Source of the DNA: Hoeflea ulvae
GTDB lineage: Bacteria > Pseudomonadota > Alphaproteobacteria > Rhizobiales > Rhizobiaceae
Length of the DNA stretch: 64,000 nucleotides
Direction: 5' to 3'
Assembly (NCBI RefSeq): GCF_026619435.1
Contig: NZ_JAOVZQ010000001.1
Location: 3,355,501-3,419,500, forward strand
The notes under the pieces were generated by a model. The model was not told the DNA's origin. It saw nothing but the letters and a program-made list of their open reading frames with translations, and did no database searches. Positions 44,004 through 53,305 of this stretch are shown piece after piece (positions within the stretch are counted from its first letter, which is position 1; every line of letters starts with the position of its first letter). Position numbers and translations under genes: made by a program.

Positions 44004-45521
44004 ATGACCGACAAGAACATTGTCGACCGATCGCGCACGCACAAGAACGCGGCGGTGGTCAAGGCTGTGCGCGCCCAGCGTGAACGGCTGCAGCATGGCC
44101 GTGAGATCACCCCCGCCTATGACAATGAGATGTTCCGACTGCACATCAACGCCGTTTTGCAGGGCGCCGCTGCCCCTCCGGTGCTGGTCATGCTGGCAGC
44201 CATCGGCGGCCTCTGGTTTGATGACGCCGTCTGGCTGATGGCCTGGGCACTGACCACGATGTTTGTCTATGCCGGACTGGTGCTGATGGCGCGGCGGGCC
44301 TCGCGCGATTCCGTCACCGACCAGACAGCCGAACACTGGCGCCGCCGCTTCCTCGGCATCTATGCCCTGATCGGGCTCTGCTGGGCATTCTTTGCCTATC
44401 AGGACTGCACCACCTGTCAGGGCGACATCTTCAATTTCTACAAATCCGCCGTGCTGCTGATCGCGCTCGCCGCCACCGCGATGGCGACATTCGCGCTGCG
44501 CTATGCGCTGTATTTCGCCACCGTCCCCATGGTCGCGACCCTGGGGCTGCGGGCAACCATGACCCGCGACGTCTCGGATTTTTCCGTCCTCGCCATGATT
44601 TCGGCCGCCACGCTGTTCTTCATCTTCATGTCGCGGCGGCTCTACACGACCAATCTGAAGATGCTCGGCTACCAGACCGAGAAAGACGACCTCATTGCCG
44701 AACTGGAAGTGGCAAAGTCTGTCTCTGACGAAGCCCGGCGCCGCGCCGAGGAATCCAACCTCGCAAAATCGCGCTTCCTCGCCTCGATGAGTCACGAGCT
44801 CAGAACGCCGCTCAACGCCATTCTCGGCTTCTCCGAGGTAATGTCCGGCGAGGTGCTGGGGCCGATGGAGAACGAAAGCTACAAGGAATATTCGGGAGAC
44901 ATTCACCGGTCCGGCCAGCACCTGCTCAACCTGATCAACGAGATCCTCGACCTCTCGCGCATCGAGGCCGGCCGCTATGATCTCAACGAGAATGCGCTGG
45001 CGTTGTCCGACATTGCCGAGGATTGCATCGGCCTGGTCCAGCTCAAGGCCCGCAGCAAGAACATCCGGATCACCGAATCCTTCGAGGAAAAAATGCCGAT
45101 GGTCTGGGCCGACGAGAAATCGATGCGCCAGGTCATCCTCAACCTGTTGTCGAACGCGGTGAAATTCACTCCGTCCGGCGGCGAGATCAAGGTCAAACTC
45201 GGCTGGACCGCAGGCGGCGGCCAGTATCTGGCCATCAAGGACAATGGCCCCGGCATCGCCGAGGAGGAAATCCCGGTGGTGCTCTCGGCCTTTGGCCAGG
45301 GCTCGGTCGCCATCAAGAGCGCCGAACAGGGCACGGGGCTGGGCCTTCCGATCGTCCAGGCCATCCTGGCAAAACATGGCGGCGAGTTCGTGCTCAAGTC
45401 CAAACTGCGCGAAGGCACCGAGGGCATCGCCATCCTGCCGCGCGAACGGGTGCTTGAAAGCATGGCCCCGGTCGAAGGCCTGACCGGCGCCGGCCAGAAG
45501 AAAAAGCGGGCCTTCCGCTAG
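44004..45521 (+). CDS. Sensor histidine kinase of the PleC/PdhS-like type
   Basis: ATG 44004 is taken as start; an in-frame GTG at 43986 with GGCGGA upstream is an alternative. The ~505-residue protein has about six membrane helices (residues ~55-205), a coiled-coil linker (LIAELEVAKSVSDEARRRAEES), and a HisKA domain with phospho-accepting His264 in SHELRTPLNAILGFSEVM. The ATPase domain follows with N box NLLSNAVKFTPSGGEI, G1 IKDNGPGIAEEEI, F box FGQG and G2 GTGLGLPI. This is close to the cell-cycle kinases that act on DivK, but its identity with PdhS or PleC is inference. No response regulator is adjacent. Its last codons overlap a terminator for cobT. Confidence 0.87.
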   Translation: MTDKNIVDRSRTHKNAAVVKAVRAQRERLQHGREITPAYDNEMFRLHINAVLQGAAAPPVLVMLAAIGGLWFDDAVWLMAWALTTMFVYAGLVLMARRASRDSVTDQTAEHWRRRFLGIYALIGLCWAFFAYQDCTTCQGDIFNFYKSAVLLIALAATAMATFALRYALYFATVPMVATLGLRATMTRDVSDFSVLAMISAATLFFIFMSRRLYTTNLKMLGYQTEKDDLIAELEVAKSVSDEARRRAEESNLAKSRFLASMSHELRTPLNAILGFSEVMSGEVLGPMENESYKEYSGDIHRSGQHLLNLINEILDLSRIEAGRYDLNENALALSDIAEDCIGLVQLKARSKNIRITESFEEKMPMVWADEKSMRQVILNLLSNAVKFTPSGGEIKVKLGWTAGGGQYLAIKDNGPGIAEEEIPVVLSAFGQGSVAIKSAEQGTGLGLPIVQAILAKHGGEFVLKSKLREGTEGIAILPRERVLESMAPVEGLTGAGQKKKRAFR

Positions 45522-45528
45522 GCCCGCT
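45501..45528 (-). terminator. Terminator of cobT embedded in the histidine kinase 3' end
   Basis: A perfect 9-bp stem (45505-45513 with 45520-45528) and six-base loop; on the minus strand it is followed by TTTTTCTTC. It serves cobT, which ends at 45548, and overlaps the last codons of the convergent kinase gene (stop 45519-45521). Confidence 0.75.
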
Positions 45529-45547
45529 CCTAATTCATGCGGCCGCT

Positions 45548-46564
45548 TCAGTCCTTGCCGGCAACGCCGGCCTGGGCAAAGGTTGCCATTCCGGAATGAC
45601 ACAGCGCCGCTGACTTGACGATGCCGGCGGCAAGTGCTGCGCCGGTGCCCTCGCCCAGCCGCATCCCCAGCGCCAGCAACGGCGTCTTGCCCAGTCTCTC
45701 GATGGCCGCCATGTGCCCCGGCTCGGCGGATACGTGGCCGATCAGGCAATGATCGAGCGCATGCGGATCGGCGGCATGCAGCACCGCAGCCGCGGCCGTG
45801 GCCACATAGCCGTCGATCAGCACCGGGATGCGCTCCATCCGCGCCGCCAGAATGGCGCCGGCCATCGCGGCAATCTCGCGCCCGCCAAGACGCCGAAGCA
45901 CTTCGAAGGGATCGCCCAGATGCGCCTTGTGCAGGGCGACGGCTGTTTCCACCACGGCGATCTTGCGCGCCAGCACGTCGCCTTCCGATCCGGTTCCGGG
46001 ACCGACCCAGTCCACTGCCGATCCGCCGTAAAGGCCGTAAAAGATCGCCGCTGCGATGGTGGTGTTGCCGATGCCCATCTCACCGATGCACAACAGATCC
46101 GTGCCGCCGGCGATCGATTCCATGCCGAACGCCATGGTCGCGGCGCAGGTGCGCTCATCCATCGCCGGCTCCACCGAGATGTCAGCGGTCGGCACTTCCA
46201 GCGCCAGATCGAAGATCTTCAGGCCCAGATCATTGGCGACGCAGATCTGGTTGATGGCAGCCCCGCCTGCGGCGAAATTCTCAACCATCTGCGCCGTCAC
46301 CGATGAGGGAAACGGCGACACGCCCTGCGCCGTGACACCGTGATTGCCGGCGAATATCGCCACCAGCGGCCGGGTCACCTGCGGCGCGCGGCCGGTCCAG
46401 GCAGCCAGCCAGAAGGCGATCTCCTCAAGCCGTCCGAGCGCCCCTGCCGGCTTGGTCAGTTGCGCATCGCGCTCCCGTGCGGCAGCCAGCGCTGCGGTGT
46501 CGGGCCCGGGCAAATTGCGCAGGAGCTCACGAAAATCATCGAAAGGCAGACCGCTGGCACTCAT
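45548..46564 (-). CDS. cobT: Nicotinate-nucleotide--dimethylbenzimidazole phosphoribosyltransferase
   Basis: ATG 46564 has GAGGAGAG upstream; the frame extends to 46639 without support. The 338-residue enzyme makes alpha-ribazole phosphate for the lower ligand of cobalamin. Typical motifs: PAGALGRLEEIA near the start, FAGNHGVTAQGVSPFPSSVTAQM, GEMGIGNTTIAAA, and catalytic Glu305 in MRLGEGTGAALA (equivalent to Glu317 in Salmonella). It is divergent from cobS (46683), which uses its product, with a 118-bp gap holding no cobalamin riboswitch that I can recognise. Confidence 0.95.
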   Translation of the reverse strand: MSASGLPFDDFRELLRNLPGPDTAALAAARERDAQLTKPAGALGRLEEIAFWLAAWTGRAPQVTRPLVAIFAGNHGVTAQGVSPFPSSVTAQMVENFAAGGAAINQICVANDLGLKIFDLALEVPTADISVEPAMDERTCAATMAFGMESIAGGTDLLCIGEMGIGNTTIAAAIFYGLYGGSAVDWVGPGTGSEGDVLARKIAVVETAVALHKAHLGDPFEVLRRLGGREIAAMAGAILAARMERIPVLIDGYVATAAAAVLHAADPHALDHCLIGHVSAEPGHMAAIERLGKTPLLALGMRLGEGTGAALAAGIVKSAALCHSGMATFAQAGVAGKD

Positions 46565-46682
46565 TTTTCTCTCCTCGGGCTGTTGTCGCGCATGACGCGC
46601 GTCCTGCCCCCGTGTAATTGTCGAATCGCTTGGGGACAATATCGTTCACGCCCCCGGATGTCGCAGCCGGCAGGAGACTAAA

Positions 46683-47465
46683 ATGCAGATCCGCGATTAT
46701 ATCGACGACATCGCCCGCTCCACCGGCTTTTTGAGCCGCCTGCCGGTGCCTGCGCGGTTCTTCACGGATCATGACGGTGCATTGTCGCGCGCGTCAGGCA
46801 TGTTTCCGGCTGCCGGCGTCATCATCGCGCTTCTGCCGGCGCTCATCATGCTCGGCCTGTCCGCGGCCAATGCCAATGCCGCCCTGACCGCGCTGCTGGT
46901 GCTGATGGTTCTCACCGGCGTCACCGGCGCCTTGCACGAGGACGGGCTCGCCGATTCCGCCGATGCCTTCGGCGCTCGCGGCGGCCGCGCCCACATGCTC
47001 GAAATCATGAAGGACAGCCGCATCGGAGCCTATGGCGTGCTGGCGCTGATGACCGGTTTTGCGCTTCGCGCCACGGCATTGACCATCATCCTGTCCGTGA
47101 CCGGCGGCTGGTATGCCTGCCTGCTGCTGCTTGCCGCCGCAGCGATCTCCCGCGCCTGCATGGTCTGGCACTGGAATGAGCTGCCGCCGGCCCGGCTCGA
47201 CGGCGTCGCAGCCTCGGTGGGCGCGCCCTATGACAGCGCCAGGACCACCGCGCTGGTGTCCGGCGTAATCCTCTTCGGCGTCCTTGCCGCATTCTGCATC
47301 GGCCTGATACCAGCCGTGATCGCGCTGGCGATCACGGCGCTTGCCGCCCATCAATGGACAGCACTGGTGCGCAAGCGGCTTGGCGGCCACACCGGCGACA
47401 CCATCGGCGCCACCCAGCAGATCACCGAGACCGCCTGCCTGGTCACCCTTGCCCTTTTGCTCTGA
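46683..47465 (+). CDS. cobS: Adenosylcobinamide-GDP ribazoletransferase (cobalamin synthase)
   Basis: A 260-residue integral membrane protein with about six hydrophobic segments that joins alpha-ribazole to adenosylcobinamide-GDP. CobS signatures: FLSRLPVPARFF near the start, LTGVTGALHEDGLADSADAFGARGGRAHMLEIMKDSRIGAYG (acidic metal-binding loop) and LGGHTGDTIGATQQITETACL near the end. In rhizobia the same protein is called CobV. AGGAG lies nine bases before the ATG. It is followed by a DUF1289 gene 47 bases later, perhaps in the same operon. Confidence 0.95.
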   Translation: MQIRDYIDDIARSTGFLSRLPVPARFFTDHDGALSRASGMFPAAGVIIALLPALIMLGLSAANANAALTALLVLMVLTGVTGALHEDGLADSADAFGARGGRAHMLEIMKDSRIGAYGVLALMTGFALRATALTIILSVTGGWYACLLLLAAAAISRACMVWHWNELPPARLDGVAASVGAPYDSARTTALVSGVILFGVLAAFCIGLIPAVIALAITALAAHQWTALVRKRLGGHTGDTIGATQQITETACLVTLALLL

Positions 47466-47512
47466 AGACCCGATATAGTTTCCTGCATGCCGCATCATGA
47501 TTGAAGGACCCG

Positions 47513-47749
47513 ATGAGCATAAAATCCCCCTGCATCCTTGTCTGCTCGATGGACCTTGCTTCCGGCTATTGTTTCGGATGCGGGCGCACGCGCGATGAAA
47601 TAGCAGGCTGGATCGATTTCACGCCGGAAGCCCGGCGCCAGGTCATGGCCGAACTGCCGGCGCGGATGGACACCATCGAGCGCAAGCCGCGGCGGGAAAC
47701 CCGGCGTCAGCGCATGGCGCGCGAACGTCAGGATGTCACCCAGGAATGA
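47513..47749 (+). CDS. DUF1289 zinc-binding-type small protein
   Basis: ATG 47513 with GAAGGA upstream gives 78 residues; a TTG at 47501 is in frame. DUF1289 is marked by four Cys spaced CILVC...YCFGC in the first 25 residues, which should bind one metal ion, followed by a Trp/Arg-rich helix (DEIAGWIDFTPEARRQVMAEL) and a basic tail. Function unknown. Its stop overlaps the start of the following protease gene (ATGA), so the two are translationally coupled. Confidence 0.82.
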   Translation: MSIKSPCILVCSMDLASGYCFGCGRTRDEIAGWIDFTPEARRQVMAELPARMDTIERKPRRETRRQRMARERQDVTQE

Positions 47750-48435
47750 TCTTCCTTCTCACCATCATCGGCGCAGCCCTTGCCGTACTCATCTACAATC
47801 ATGATTCCGGCATGAGCTTCGGACTGCAGAATGCCGACCTCGCCTTCCTGGTCAAATACGGCCTGCTCGCAGCCGTCATCGGCGCCGGCGTCGTCGGGCT
47901 GCATCGCAACATGGGCGAAATGATCAAGAACCTGCTGATCTGGGCCATCATCATTCTGGGCCTGTCCACCGGCTGGCTCTATCAGGATCAGGCCAAGGAG
48001 ACGGTGGCGCGCATTGCCGGCGGCCTGTCCCCCGGCCGCCCGGTGAGCATCACCGATGAAAACGGCATTGCCGTCTCGATCCGCAAGTCGATGAACGGCC
48101 ATTTCGAGGCCGCGGGCGCGGTCAACGGCAAGGCAGTGAACTTTCTCATCGACACCGGCGCCACCTCAATCGCGCTGTCGCACGCCGACGCCATCGAGAT
48201 CGGGTTTTCAGACGCTGACCTGAACTACTCTCTCATTATCAACACCGCCAACGGCAAGGCCAAGGCAGCCCCCGTTCGGCTTGACAGCGTCGAGGTGGGA
48301 TCGATTGTCCGCACCGGCGTGCAGGCCATGGTGTCGGAACCCGGACGGCTCGACCAGAGCCTGCTCGGCATGAACTTCATCTCGTCGCTGACCGCTTTCG
48401 AGATGCGCCGCGACGAGGTCATTCTGCGCGACTGA
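47746..48435 (+). CDS. Membrane-anchored retropepsin-like aspartic protease (TIGR02281, clan AA)
   Basis: A 229-residue protein. Two or three hydrophobic segments (residues 1-20, 35-52, 60-85) anchor it, leaving a C-terminal periplasmic domain from about residue 105. The domain has the single aspartic-protease half-site FLIDTGATSIALSH with Asp136, and the ending LLGMNFISSLTAFEMRRDEVILRD, both diagnostic of the TIGR02281 family. Such proteins need to dimerise to form the active site. Target proteins are unknown. It starts inside the end of the DUF1289 gene. Confidence 0.85.
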   Translation: MIFLLTIIGAALAVLIYNHDSGMSFGLQNADLAFLVKYGLLAAVIGAGVVGLHRNMGEMIKNLLIWAIIILGLSTGWLYQDQAKETVARIAGGLSPGRPVSITDENGIAVSIRKSMNGHFEAAGAVNGKAVNFLIDTGATSIALSHADAIEIGFSDADLNYSLIINTANGKAKAAPVRLDSVEVGSIVRTGVQAMVSEPGRLDQSLLGMNFISSLTAFEMRRDEVILRD

Positions 48436-48565
48436 TGCCAAGGCCGCCGGGCCCGGCGCGAGGACAGTTTCAGGCAAGCAGCCAGCGGCACTATCGGCGG
48501 TAGAATCGCCTGTATTTCCGCCAGATCCGAATTGCCCCAATGGAACCGCGACCTCCGGCAGCACC

Positions 48566-50872
48566 ATGATAACCAGTTATCAAAGCTACACCTTCTACAC
48601 CCGGGACATGAACGAGACGCTGCGCCGCGCCGCCGCCGATCCGATCGTGACCAGGGAGGCGCAGTATTACCGCGACACCATCGGTTCGATCACCAGCGTC
48701 GACGAGTTCCTGGCGGATGATCGCGTCTATGCCTATGCCATGAAGGCCTATGGCCTGGAGGAAATGGCCTATGCCAAGGCCTTCATCCGCAAGGTTCTGG
48801 AAAGTGACCTGACCGATACCGGCAGCTTTGCCAACCTGCTCACCGACGTCAAATACAAGAACCTGGCGGCCGCCTATGACTTCGGCAGCACGGTGACCAG
48901 CGAGATTGTCCAGACCACCAGCCAGATTGACGACCTGGTCGACACCTATGAGCGGTCGATCCAGAACAATGATGCCATCCTGCGCCAGGAAACCGCGTAT
49001 TTCACTGCCGTGTCGAAGACCTTCACCGAGGTTGACGACCTGTTCCGCAACACCGCCGCGCGCGATTTCGTGTTCGGCACATTCAACATAGATCCCAAGA
49101 CCTTCGACTATGAAACCATCCGCAATGTCATCACCAGCGACATTGCCGATCCGGACAGCTATGTGAATGCGGTGCTGGCGCCCAAGGTCGCCGAGTGGAA
49201 TGGCCTGATCGCCGATCTCACGGCGGACCTAGCGGACCCCACCAAGACACCCGCCCAGATCGAAAAGATCGACTACCTGATCACCCAGTACAACAAGTCG
49301 ATCGACACGATCGCCAATTATTACGAACTGGCGGCGTCGTTCAACTTCAATGCCGACGGCAGTCTCGATGCAGGTGTCGAGGCAATGAATGATGCCCAGC
49401 GCAAGCTGGTGACCGACCGCTATGTCTTTTCGCAACCGCGGCTGACCACCACCGGCGCCCTGCTCAACAAGCAATATTACGAAGAGACCATTTCCGGGAT
49501 CACCAGCCTGGACGAGCTCCTCAATGACGGACGCCTCAGCCAGTTCATGATGACGGCCTATGGGGTTCCCCTGACCACGAGCCGGGCCGACGTCAAATGG
49601 GCGCTGCAGCAGGACACCTCCGATCCCAACAGCGAGATCTACACCAAGAGCAATGCCATCGTCGCGATGGCAAAAGCCTTCAATTTCGAGAGTGACGGCA
49701 GCATCACCCCCGGAAAGGACATCCAGGATGCGACCCAGCTCTACACCACGACAGCCAATTACATTTCCACCTATGACGATGCCGACGAGGAAAAGGATGC
49801 GGCGGCCATTGCCAAATACAAGCTCTATGTCGGGCTTACGTCCGACCTGAACGACTTCCTGTCGCTGCAGCCGGCCGCCGTGACCATTCGCGAATTTGCG
49901 CTCAAAGCCTTCAACATATCGCCCGACGAGGTCTCGACCTTCAAGCTGAAGCAGATCTTCACCAGCGATCCCTATGACCCCAACAGCTATGTCGGCAAAT
50001 TGAAGGACGAGCGGTTCGTCGAACTGGCCAAGTCATTCAACTTCACTGCAGATGGCAGCATTGGCGCGCCGCGCTACGCCCAGTCCGAAAACGAGATCAC
50101 CCGGATCACCAAGGCCTATTACACCGCCTATACCAGGCTCGACCCCAGCGATTCCGGCAAGGCTGCCGCCGAGACCGAGGCCTCCTATTACCGCACGCAG
50201 CTGCAGAGCCTGGAAACCGTCGACCAGCTCCTGGCCGATCCGCGCCTGACCAATGTGCTGCTGGTCGCCGAGGGCCTGAAGCCCAAGGACGTCAGTTCCG
50301 AAACCCTGAGGGCCGTGTTGATCTCGGATCTCGATGATCCGGAGAGCTTTGCCAATCAGCAGCCTGACATCAGCTACCAGAAGCTGGCCGGCTCGTTCAA
50401 TTTCGATGCCGATGGCGTCATCCAGAGCAACGCCACCAACAGCATCCAGAATGATCGTGGACTGGTCGAGACCCAGCGGCTGTACCTGACCCAGGAAGTC
50501 GAGGTCCAGGCCGGCGAAGACAGTCTGGGCGCGCGTCTGGCGCTCTATTTCGAACGCATGGCTCCGACCATCACCAGCACCTACGAAATCCTCGCCGACG
50601 AGGCGCTGGCACAGTTTTTCCGCACCACCTTCTCGATTTCCGATGAAACCGCAGCCAGTGACATCGATGTGCAGAAGGAGATGTTCGAGCGCTATTTCGA
50701 GATCGACGATCTTCTTGATCCCGAAAAGATCGAATCGATGGTCCAGCGGTTCCTGGCGCTGCATGATGTCGAAAGCGGCGTCCAGGATCCGGTGCTGTCA
50801 ATCTTCAACAACAGCACCTCCATCAGCTTTGAAACCGTGGCGACACTGACACAGCTGCGCAGTGCCCGCTGA
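48566..50872 (+). CDS. Large DUF1217 protein with six tandem repeats
   Basis: A 768-residue protein without signal peptide or membrane segments. I count six related units beginning near residues 18, 132, 300, 416, 539 and 658. Each has a YY/YF start, ITS(V/L)DELL..DR-type helix, then a TFxI/AYG segment, and a DP(D/N)S(Y/F) loop; units 2-5 end with FNF..DG(S/V)(I/L). Rhizobial DUF1217 proteins are known from flagellar gene clusters, usually with fewer units, but no flagellar gene lies nearby. It is followed by the convergent TauE gene. Start 48566 is the first ATG; its ribosome site is weak. A filament-associated or scaffold role is only a guess. Confidence 0.85.
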   Translation: MITSYQSYTFYTRDMNETLRRAAADPIVTREAQYYRDTIGSITSVDEFLADDRVYAYAMKAYGLEEMAYAKAFIRKVLESDLTDTGSFANLLTDVKYKNLAAAYDFGSTVTSEIVQTTSQIDDLVDTYERSIQNNDAILRQETAYFTAVSKTFTEVDDLFRNTAARDFVFGTFNIDPKTFDYETIRNVITSDIADPDSYVNAVLAPKVAEWNGLIADLTADLADPTKTPAQIEKIDYLITQYNKSIDTIANYYELAASFNFNADGSLDAGVEAMNDAQRKLVTDRYVFSQPRLTTTGALLNKQYYEETISGITSLDELLNDGRLSQFMMTAYGVPLTTSRADVKWALQQDTSDPNSEIYTKSNAIVAMAKAFNFESDGSITPGKDIQDATQLYTTTANYISTYDDADEEKDAAAIAKYKLYVGLTSDLNDFLSLQPAAVTIREFALKAFNISPDEVSTFKLKQIFTSDPYDPNSYVGKLKDERFVELAKSFNFTADGSIGAPRYAQSENEITRITKAYYTAYTRLDPSDSGKAAAETEASYYRTQLQSLETVDQLLADPRLTNVLLVAEGLKPKDVSSETLRAVLISDLDDPESFANQQPDISYQKLAGSFNFDADGVIQSNATNSIQNDRGLVETQRLYLTQEVEVQAGEDSLGARLALYFERMAPTITSTYEILADEALAQFFRTTFSISDETAASDIDVQKEMFERYFEIDDLLDPEKIESMVQRFLALHDVESGVQDPVLSIFNNSTSISFETVATLTQLRSAR

Positions 50873-50904
50873 TCGGCCATCAAGTACGCCCTGAAGGGGG
50901 AACG

Positions 50905-51723
50905 TCAGGTCAGGCTGTAGAAAAACCGCGCTGCGACGACCATCATGAACAGGCCGAACCAGATTTCCAACTGCCGCTTCTCCAGCGCATGCGCCAGCCG
51001 CACGCCGATCGGCGCCACCAGGAGAGTGACCGGGATGATCAGCGCGGCGGCAACCCAGTTGACATAGCCGGTGGAAAACGGCGGCAGGCCCGCAGCCCCC
51101 CAGCCGGCCCAGACATAGCCGAAAAGCCCCGGAACCGAGATCAGCACGCCCACGCCTGACGAAGTCGCCACCGCCTGGTGCACCGGTCGGCCGAACAGCG
51201 TCATGAAGGTGTTGTTGAGAACACCGCCGCCAATGCCCATCAGCGCCGAGAGCAGTCCGATCAGCGCGCCGACCCCGGCACGGGCCGGGTTTGGCGGCAG
51301 GTCCGATCCAAGCCGCCAGCTCTGCCGGTTGAACAGCATTCGCAAGCCGACAATGATGGCGATGCCGGCAAAGATCGCCCGCAATCCGGCGCTCGACACC
51401 GAGGCCACGATCAGCGACGCGGCCACCACGCCGAACGGGATCGGCAGGATCCAGCTTTTCAGCAGCTCAACGTCGATGGCGCCGCGGGCCTTGTGCGCCA
51501 GGAAGGAACGGATCGAGGTCGGCACGATGATCGCCAGCGAGGTGCCCACGGCAAGGTGCATGCGCACCGCCTCGTCAATGTGGATAAGACCGAAGATCTG
51601 ATAGAAGACCGGAACCAGAATGGCGCCGCCGCCAATGCCGAACAGTCCGGCGAGCAGACCTGCGACGACACCTGCCCCCGCCAGCGCCGCGGCAAACCAG
51701 ATCAACTCCCCCACAGGTGGCAT
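50905..51723 (-). CDS. TauE/SafE-family sulfite/organosulfonate exporter
   Basis: ATG 51723 (MPPVGELIWFAAALAG) is chosen; longer frame to 51846 has no support. The 272-residue membrane protein has about eight helices in two homologous halves, each with a glycine-rich loop: GLLAGLFGIGGGAILVPVFY and LIGLLSALMGIGGGVLNN. These loops are the TauE/SafE hallmark. It may export sulfite, sulfoacetate or other anions; substrate is not deducible. The gene is downstream of the extensin-like gene on the same strand, 232 bp away. Confidence 0.88.
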   Translation of the reverse strand: MPPVGELIWFAAALAGAGVVAGLLAGLFGIGGGAILVPVFYQIFGLIHIDEAVRMHLAVGTSLAIIVPTSIRSFLAHKARGAIDVELLKSWILPIPFGVVAASLIVASVSSAGLRAIFAGIAIIVGLRMLFNRQSWRLGSDLPPNPARAGVGALIGLLSALMGIGGGVLNNTFMTLFGRPVHQAVATSSGVGVLISVPGLFGYVWAGWGAAGLPPFSTGYVNWVAAALIIPVTLLVAPIGVRLAHALEKRQLEIWFGLFMMVVAARFFYSLT

Positions 51724-51955
51724 GCGGCACGGTTCCCTGTCCGGATTTTGAGCCGCTGGCAGGCGGGAGGACGCAATCAGGATGATCACGCGCCAGGCGT
51801 CATCACAACGAGACGTTTTCATGCATTGTTTCAGCGGGCCGGGCAATCGGATTTGCCGGAAATCGGGTCGCGCTGATGCTTAGCGCCAGGGTGAACCTCA
51901 GCCCCGCCGGCGCCCCCATCATTTCAAGGACATCTCGAGGCCGGTGCTTCCGGCC

Positions 51956-53068
51956 TCAGTCACAATGCCGGTAGGACGTCTTGCGCTGCCTCAGGTCGAA
52001 ATGGAAATGGTCCTTGTGGTGGACATCGCTGCCCGGCCCCAGAACCGTGGTAAAATACTTGCAGCTGTCGGCGCGGATATTGTTGAGCAGGCTCTTTTCG
52101 CGAAAGGCGAAAAAGCCGGGTTGCCTGACGAGGATTCCGCGGCCGTTGTCCAGCGTGATCTTGCCCACATCGATCGCATTGCCCTTGGCGTGTTCCGACA
52201 TCGGCGCACCGCGCTTGGAGTTCATGGTGCGGCAGGAATAGGACGAGAGCTGCCGGATCGACTTGACCCCGGAGAGATACCGGACCCGGGCGGCCGGTGC
52301 GAGTTCATTCTTGACCCATTGCGCAAAAGCGTCGGTGATCTGGCAATTGAGCTTTGCAGCCGGCTTGATTTCGATCCCGCCGGAAAGCTCGGTGACCTCC
52401 ACCGGATAGGGAATCGAGCATCCCTTGCCGCTGTTGATTGCCGGCACGTCGCGGAATGTCACGCCCAGTCGTTTGAGCCGCTGGCGGCAGGCTTTCTCGG
52501 CCGCCGGCATGCCGCCCGCCCATTGCGGCTTGGCAAGCGGATTGCTGAACCGTGGCAACAACCCGGCCAGCAGTCTCGGCTTCTCTTCCACCCTGGACAT
52601 CTCGGGCTGCGGGGCTTGGATCTGCGGCTGGGCTGCCGGTTCCATACGCGGCGCCGTGGCCAGCCGTGGCTGGTCCGTGCCGATTCCCATCACGACCGGC
52701 TGATCGACACGGCCTTCGGGCAGTGCCGAAGTCATTTGCTGCATATCGACGCCACTCGACACCGGATAGGCCAGCACATTTTGCATGGGCGCATCGGGGC
52801 CATTGGGCAGAAGCGCCAGATCCGGATCGTTGAACATCGCCTGGCCCACGGGCGCGGCGGACACCACCGGCGCGGCAGATGGGGCGAACATTGCCGGGGC
52901 TGCCGACTCGGCGCGGATCATCGGAGAGGCCTGCTCCATGCCCAGCAAATCTCCAGGCGGCGCCAGGCCGGACTCGCCTGAACATCCGGCAGCGACAAGC
53001 GCCACCATCAGCGCCAGGCCCGCAAGGGGCGGTCTGGAACGCAGCGACTCTGGGGAAGAAAACGACAT
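51956..53068 (-). CDS. Extensin-like C-terminal domain lipoprotein
   Basis: ATG 53068 starts a lipoprotein signal with lipobox LVAAGC (Cys at about residue 29). A long low-complexity Ala/Pro-rich linker (residues ~35-200) is followed by the extensin-like domain: CRQRLKRLGVTFRDVPAINSGKGCSIPYPVEVT, AHAKGNAIDVGKITLDNG and HHKDHFHFDL near the C-terminus. His/Asp residues resemble the metal-dependent DD-/LD-peptidase-like fold, and six Cys could form disulfides. It is likely a cell-wall protein attached to the outer membrane. No clear ribosome site is visible before the start. Divergent from the thioesterase gene. Confidence 0.8.
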   Translation of the reverse strand: MSFSSPESLRSRPPLAGLALMVALVAAGCSGESGLAPPGDLLGMEQASPMIRAESAAPAMFAPSAAPVVSAAPVGQAMFNDPDLALLPNGPDAPMQNVLAYPVSSGVDMQQMTSALPEGRVDQPVVMGIGTDQPRLATAPRMEPAAQPQIQAPQPEMSRVEEKPRLLAGLLPRFSNPLAKPQWAGGMPAAEKACRQRLKRLGVTFRDVPAINSGKGCSIPYPVEVTELSGGIEIKPAAKLNCQITDAFAQWVKNELAPAARVRYLSGVKSIRQLSSYSCRTMNSKRGAPMSEHAKGNAIDVGKITLDNGRGILVRQPGFFAFREKSLLNNIRADSCKYFTTVLGPGSDVHHKDHFHFDLRQRKTSYRHCD

Positions 53069-53305
53069 GGGGAGGTCCGATACAACGCAAAACTGATGCT
53101 GAATTTCCCACAGAAGGGTAAAGGAAGGCTGATGACCGGCCTTAACCTCTGGGGCAATATTGTGGCACAACGGGCTGCATCGCCGTCGGGTGCTGCACGC
53201 GCAACCGGCACAGTTTCCAGATCGTCCCCAGCTTCCGGCGCGGCAAGGCTTCAAATGGCGCGCCCGCCCCGGTACAGATATGGACCAACAAGGGAGCAGC
53301 AGGTC

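Noticed and set aside
43950..45749. 599-residue minus-strand frame opposite the histidine kinase and cobT terminator
   Set aside because: Covers two genes and a terminator and has no recognisable domain.
46565..46682. Possible cobalamin riboswitch between cobT and cobS
   Set aside because: I looked for the conserved B12-box (GCCACTG-type) and the long leader; the 118-bp gap lacks both.
53069..53305. 70-residue N-terminal extension of the thioesterase
   Set aside because: Not matched by the YciA family; region is the shared promoter of divergent genes and a ribosome site precedes 53306.
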